Assembly (NCBI GenBank): GCA_031761405.1
Contig: JASEVX010000084.1
Location: forward strand, 562,001 to 626,000
Length of the DNA stretch: 64,000 nucleotides
Source of the DNA: Serripes groenlandicus
Taxonomy: Eukaryota > Mollusca > Bivalvia > Cardiida > Cardiidae
Direction of reading: 5' to 3'
Position 1 is the first letter of the stretch. Each line of letters starts with the position of its first letter. The translations under genes were made by a program, and so were the position numbers. Shown here one piece after another: positions 59,927-64,000 of the stretch. The notes under the pieces were generated by a model. It ran no database searches. It was not told where the DNA came from and saw nothing but the letters and a program-made list of their open reading frames with translations.

Positions 59927-60074
59927 AATGGCAGAAATGGCTTACATCCTTGGTGCTCAGGGTTGCGGGGTTAGCATTACGACTGACTGGCTGGTGTCAG
60001 GATAAATGGACCAGCAGTACTGGTAACTTACCGAGGTAAAGCCTATATAAAGCTGAAACACCAAACAATCAACT
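59927..60074 (+). mobile_element. SINE family A body just upstream of the ABCC gene
   Basis: AATGGCAGAAATGGC to CACCAAACAATCAAC. Ends about 50 bp before the presumed acceptor of the first coding exon. Confidence 0.85.
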
Positions 60075-60163
60075 TATTTTGACTTTTGCGACACAACTAA
60101 TTTTTCTTACTCTCATTTGAACAGGAGACAAGCTTAATTGTGATCGTTGTATAAGGAAGCAGA

Positions 60164-63100
60164 ATGGCCGGGAATGCAACGGGGAGTCAAGATCTATTTG
60201 CTGGCTTTTGCGGGGGCGTACCGTTCTGGGTAAGTTATTCTAATGAATTATTCAATACATCGATGAATTTAAAACCCTTTCCCACATACATTGAATCTGG
60301 TACAAACATTTCGACAAATAATGGAACATATATAAATAGAGGCATATGTAATCATTGAATGGAGATGAACACATTAAGGCAATTGAAGAAATTGCTCAAT
60401 ATTAGCATTTACACATTTTAGGCAAAGGAAGAAATGGCGCGTTATGAGCATTTACTAATTTTGTCGGAATGTTTTCAAACGTCATCTGTTGCAGATGTGT
60501 TAAAATTCGTCTCAATAGGGGTTCAATGTATAATGTAAGACACACCTAAATACCAGACGACGACTCATGTGAATTATGTGCCTATTCTAAATGATATACT
60601 GTTTGAAAGTTGGTTAATTAACTAGAAAGATCAAGGTCACACAGCCTGCAAAGTATCTCAGCAGTCTAGCCAAAATGTAAGGAGAAATTGCACTATGAAT
60701 GGAAAAGCTGTTAATAGCTGCTTTGCATCCCCTCCGCATTGGCGTGAAGTAGCGCTGAACATAAGTTGGGGTATGTTACGTTGCCAGTTGAGTTATATTA
60801 CTGCATCAGGTTTCGTATCGTGTTACGGTGAACTCCCATTCGTTGCGCAACCTGCAAATGTTATTGAAAGCAATAAATTTACTTTCAACGATTATTTCAA
60901 TCGGAAATGATGGTAGCCTTCATTTATTTAACCATTTGCTTTTTTGATTATTAGAATAAGGGAATTTTGGAACTAATCTTAAGTCCATGGGCTATTCCGC
61001 GTTGCACAATTGATATTCGTGTTTTTTGGTAATATTGTAAAACATTCAAAATTGACCAAAGTTTCGCTCTAACCCACCATTTTCCCGTGCATTTTCAGTT
61101 GTTGTCGATTTGTAGTTTTAAGCGCTGTTCTTCAGAAATCGCTAAATCAGACAAGATAATCATGATTAAAACTGCCTCAATAGCCGATATTTAAAATTTC
61201 ATGTTAAAATGTTGATGAATAAATAAGTTATATTCAATCGAAATGTGCACAGTAATTTGTTTTGTTTAGTGTAAATCAGGTATTACCAATGTAGATTATC
61301 CGTTTGATAATGAAGTATTTAATGCCTACAAACGTGCCAGTAAGTCAAATATAGGTCAACGACCAAGTTGATCACTCAGTGGATGATGAAATCCGATCAG
61401 CAAATATTCAAATTAGACATCATGAAAGCCTATATGAATATTCATGAGGACATACCCAAAGCATCTACTGAATTCTTACTTCGCTATAATTTATGCACTG
61501 ACACGTTATGTATAGTGACATTTATCGAACGATCTATATAACACAGACACGGTATTTTGTCGGGTCCATTGTTGATAAACACATTTCTTGGTTTTCGGTC
61601 ATTATGAGTCTGGTACCCGGCGTACTATAGGAAATTAGTACTTCTGGCACGAACCAACAAGGGTGACTAGATTAGGCACCCCACCTTATATATCGCTTTC
61701 GTTTATCCGATAAACATTTGAGTTTTTGTAAACACTACAGGAGACTAGTACAACTTGTTACTTTGAACCAATACATAAACAATAAAGCAAATTACTAACG
61801 TTGTCTTGAAAGGTTAAATCGGTGTGCCAATTAAAAAAAACCAGTTGTAACTATATAGCCGTTTGCTTGCTATACCATGTCCAAATGGCGCCACACTTGT
61901 GTCTGTATGCATGACCCTATAATGAAGTTGAAGGGGCAGATAACATCAGACTAGGTAATTTTTTCCAATGATTTTAAAATTATTTCACTTACAACAAAAC
62001 TACTCTGTCACAAGTAAACATGTACCAAGTAGCTCATTCAGAAGCAACGCGGGCTGTCAATCCAGGGGTTATTAATTCGAACCCTAGCGCGGCAAACATT
62101 CTGTTCGAAGTTTGACCTGAAGTCAAGGCGACTGTCTTCATTAGTCTTCGGCAAATCGACAACTTGTCTATGGGAAAAAGAGCCAGTTGTTTGGAAATAC
62201 TGTTGTCTGGAGAACTGAATGTAAGAAATACAGGAGCCACATGGGTAGGTGAGCTGGCCGCCGTGATATGACTGGAAAAGGCTTAAAACGACAGTAAACC
62301 ACATTCAATCAACCAAGTTTTGAATAATTGCAGTTTAATTTTGTTTCATAAAACATATGTTTTTTGTTTACATTGATCTGCCAAAATCGTTTGTCTTGAT
62401 TATAAAATTATAACTGTACTTTGTTTGGCTGGCGAAAGGAAAGACCTAGTTTGTTTCTCATGCTACATATATATATATATGTTACAGAAGGAAGGACAGT
62501 TTAGACTTTTAAAAATGTAAGGCCCTGCGTGCAATAGACCCTGATGACCGCCTCGGCGGTTTACTTGTAGAGCGTTCTCCTCGGGTGTTGGAGGTCGCGA
62601 ATTCGATCCCCGGCCATATCACACATACCGCTTTTTAAAATGATAGTAATGGCATTCCCACCCTGGCGCTCGGGGGTAAAGGGGTTAGCATTACGACTGA
62701 CTCGCTGGTGTCAGGATAAATTACCCAGTAGTACTGGTAACTAATCAGAAAACGCCGTGATGTAACTAAACAATTGTTGAAAGCGGCTTAAAACAACATT
62801 AAAAATATATGTACCATAGTCACTTAAATCGAACGTGTTTTTAGATTTTACGATGGTCTCTTTATACAAACATTTTACCTAAAAAATATGCAGATATCCG
62901 TTTCAAGCCCATCCCTGATATGTTAAACACACAGGACAAGTTTGTAATGTAACACACAACACTTTTACAAGTATCTACAGTTTAAAGCAAATAACTCCCT
63001 TTATATTTCAGGATGAGGATAAACTTGACCAAGATCTCCCAGAGTTCTCCACGTGTTTCCTGGATACGGTGTTAATATGGGCACCGTGCGCGTTCCTATG

Positions 63101-63188
63101 GATACTGTCACCTTTCTTCGTGTTATATTTATACAAGTGTAAGAAATACACGCCACTCCCATTTTCAGCTTTAAATATTTCCAAAGGG
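60164..63188 (+). CDS. ABCC1: ABCC-family (MRP1-like) ABC transporter, first two coding exons (3' partial)
   Basis: Coding exon one is 60164-60229 (22 codons; donor GTAAGT at 60230). Coding exon two is 63012-63188 (59 codons; acceptor TTTATATTTCAG, donor GTAAGC at 63189). Both junctions are phase 0. The joined N-terminus has FCGGVPFW, then FSTCFLDTVLIWAPCAFLW and SPFFVLYLYKCKKY. This is the layout of the N-terminal TMD0 of MRP-type transporters: short extracellular N-terminus, a first transmembrane helix beginning after a Cys-Phe pair, and a basic cytoplasmic turn. An N-A-T glycosylation sequon is at residues 4-6. Family members export glutathione, glucuronide and drug conjugates at the plasma membrane using two nucleotide-binding domains, which lie beyond the window. 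A pyrimidine tract ending GAACAG at 60124 suggests the ATG exon starts at 60125 and that a non-coding exon lies upstream. ABCC1 versus ABCC2/3 cannot be separated from 81 residues. Confidence 0.88.
60230..62025. other. ABCC intron 1, first part
   Basis: 60270-60525 is a decayed TTAA-type MITE (CCCTTTCCCACATACAT, GAAATTGCTC). 60530-62025 is otherwise unassigned; a 71-codon frame at 60695-60910 has no recognisable motif. Confidence 0.5.
62030..62313 (+). mobile_element. SINE family B, full length, in ABCC intron 1
   Basis: Head GTAGCTCATTCAGAAGCAAC, B-box ATTCGAACCCT, body GAGCCAGTTGTTTGG, tail CAGTAAACCACATTCAATC. Confidence 0.85.
62547..62800 (+). mobile_element. SINE family A, full length, in ABCC intron 1
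   Basis: Head CCGCCTCGGCGGTTTACTTG, B-box ATTCGATCCCCGG, body AGCATTACGACTGACTCGC, tail GAAAGCGGCTTAAAACAAC. Confidence 0.88.
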
Positions 63189-63324
63189 GTAAGCAATATT
63201 TTTGTACTTGAGCCAAGTCACATAAAACAACAGTTGTGGCCCCCCTTCAACCTGAAATTAGATATATTTATCAGATAAACGATACTTTATTTTTGTTTAA
63301 GATAATACATAAATAGTTTGTGAC

Positions 63325-63538
63325 TTAACTCTTTCAGCGCCGAATTGTTTAAAGTAGACTCTTCCATGTTCAAAATCGGGCGTCTCCATTTCTCATATAA
63401 TACAATTTCGGACTATTTTGATAAATAAAAGGCAAACAATGCTGATTTCAGGTGAGACAGCTCGTTACGAGTTGACTCGCCTGAATCAGTATTGTTTGCA
63501 AAAACCTGAATATTGCCTTTGGCGCTGGAAGAGTTGAT
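63325..63538. mobile_element. MITE with TTAACTCTTTCAGCGCC ends, in ABCC intron 2
   Basis: Ends TTAACTCTTTCAGCGCC and GGCGCTGGAAGAGTTGA are inverted, and the interior folds on ATTTCAGGTGAG / CTCGCCTGAAT. Different family from the CCCTTTCCC MITEs. Confidence 0.8.
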
Positions 63539-63760
63539 CTTTATACAAACCATGTTTGAGGTTGGTACATTGCGGAACGTGTGAGGAAATGTCAGGACAA
63601 GACACAAATGTAAAAGAGGGATAACTCTTAATATGCATGGTTGAGTTATGGTCCGTTTGTTATTCAATTCTCCTGATCACTAGATGTGTATACCTATAGT
63701 CAGTATTTGGTCAGAAGGGATTCATGGAAGCTTTCGGGATTCTTGAACGAATGGTGAACG

Positions 63761-63791
<31 letters not shown>

Positions 63792-64000
63792 TATTGCTGG
63801 GCGTGGGAGTTGCAGATATTGCGCTGAGGTACCTCATGATCTGGATCTTCGCTGGTCGCAAAAGTCCTGAAAGTTATAAAAAACTGAAACTTATATTTAT
63901 TTCCTTTGAACAAATATTGGCAGGTGCTTACGCCTGTATATTTATAGAACGCTAATGATTCTCATATGTTTTTTCACTATATATATATATGTCGTACACT
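63539..64000. other. ABCC intron 2 continuing off the window
   Basis: A run of 28 G (63764-63791) is the main feature. No third ABCC exon is visible. Confidence 0.6.

Overview
The window looks like an AT-rich, intron-bearing animal genome. It is most likely a bivalve or other mollusc. The evidence is split genes with GT-AG introns, several tRNA-derived SINE families, oyster 'pearl'-style elements with 145-161 bp core repeats, a 200-N scaffold gap, and a dead Tc1/mariner element. I cannot name the species. There is no operon, CRISPR, rRNA, phage or bacterial signal, and most long open frames are low-complexity or repeat artefacts.

Two real protein-coding genes are supported, one at each edge and both on the + strand. 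Between about 0.7 and 9.4 kb lie the last four coding exons of an unrecognised multi-pass membrane protein whose 5' part is outside the window. From 60164 onward lie the first two coding exons of an ABCC-family (MRP1-like) ABC transporter; the rest runs off the right edge. The roughly 50 kb between them is intergenic and built almost wholly of repeats.

Layout: 1-9.4 kb is gene 1, with introns full of TTAA-target MITEs. 9.4-18.2 kb is a dense MITE field plus minisatellites. 19.0-21.5 kb holds two tandem-core elements, one nested inside the other. 22.6-25.9 kb is a composite element (copy X1) carrying a decayed cysteine-rich ORF. 26.3-29.4 kb and 44.5-47.5 kb are two copies of one segmental duplication. 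30.0-34.2 kb (X2) and 37.8-42.5 kb (X3) are inverted copies of the X element on either side of the scaffold gap; X3 has long terminal inverted repeats and an inserted Tc1/mariner element. 47.5-49.7 kb is a large foldback element. 50-60 kb contains SINEs, a 31-bp minisatellite of about 47 units and SINE-tail arrays.

The most rewarding signals come from comparing copies inside the window. Three insertions have a matching unoccupied or pre-insertion site elsewhere: Tc1/mariner, a TTAA MITE, and a 35-bp hAT-like palindrome. At least four SINE families share one 3' tail. A 46-bp array repeatedly duplicates the splice acceptor and first bases of a coding exon.
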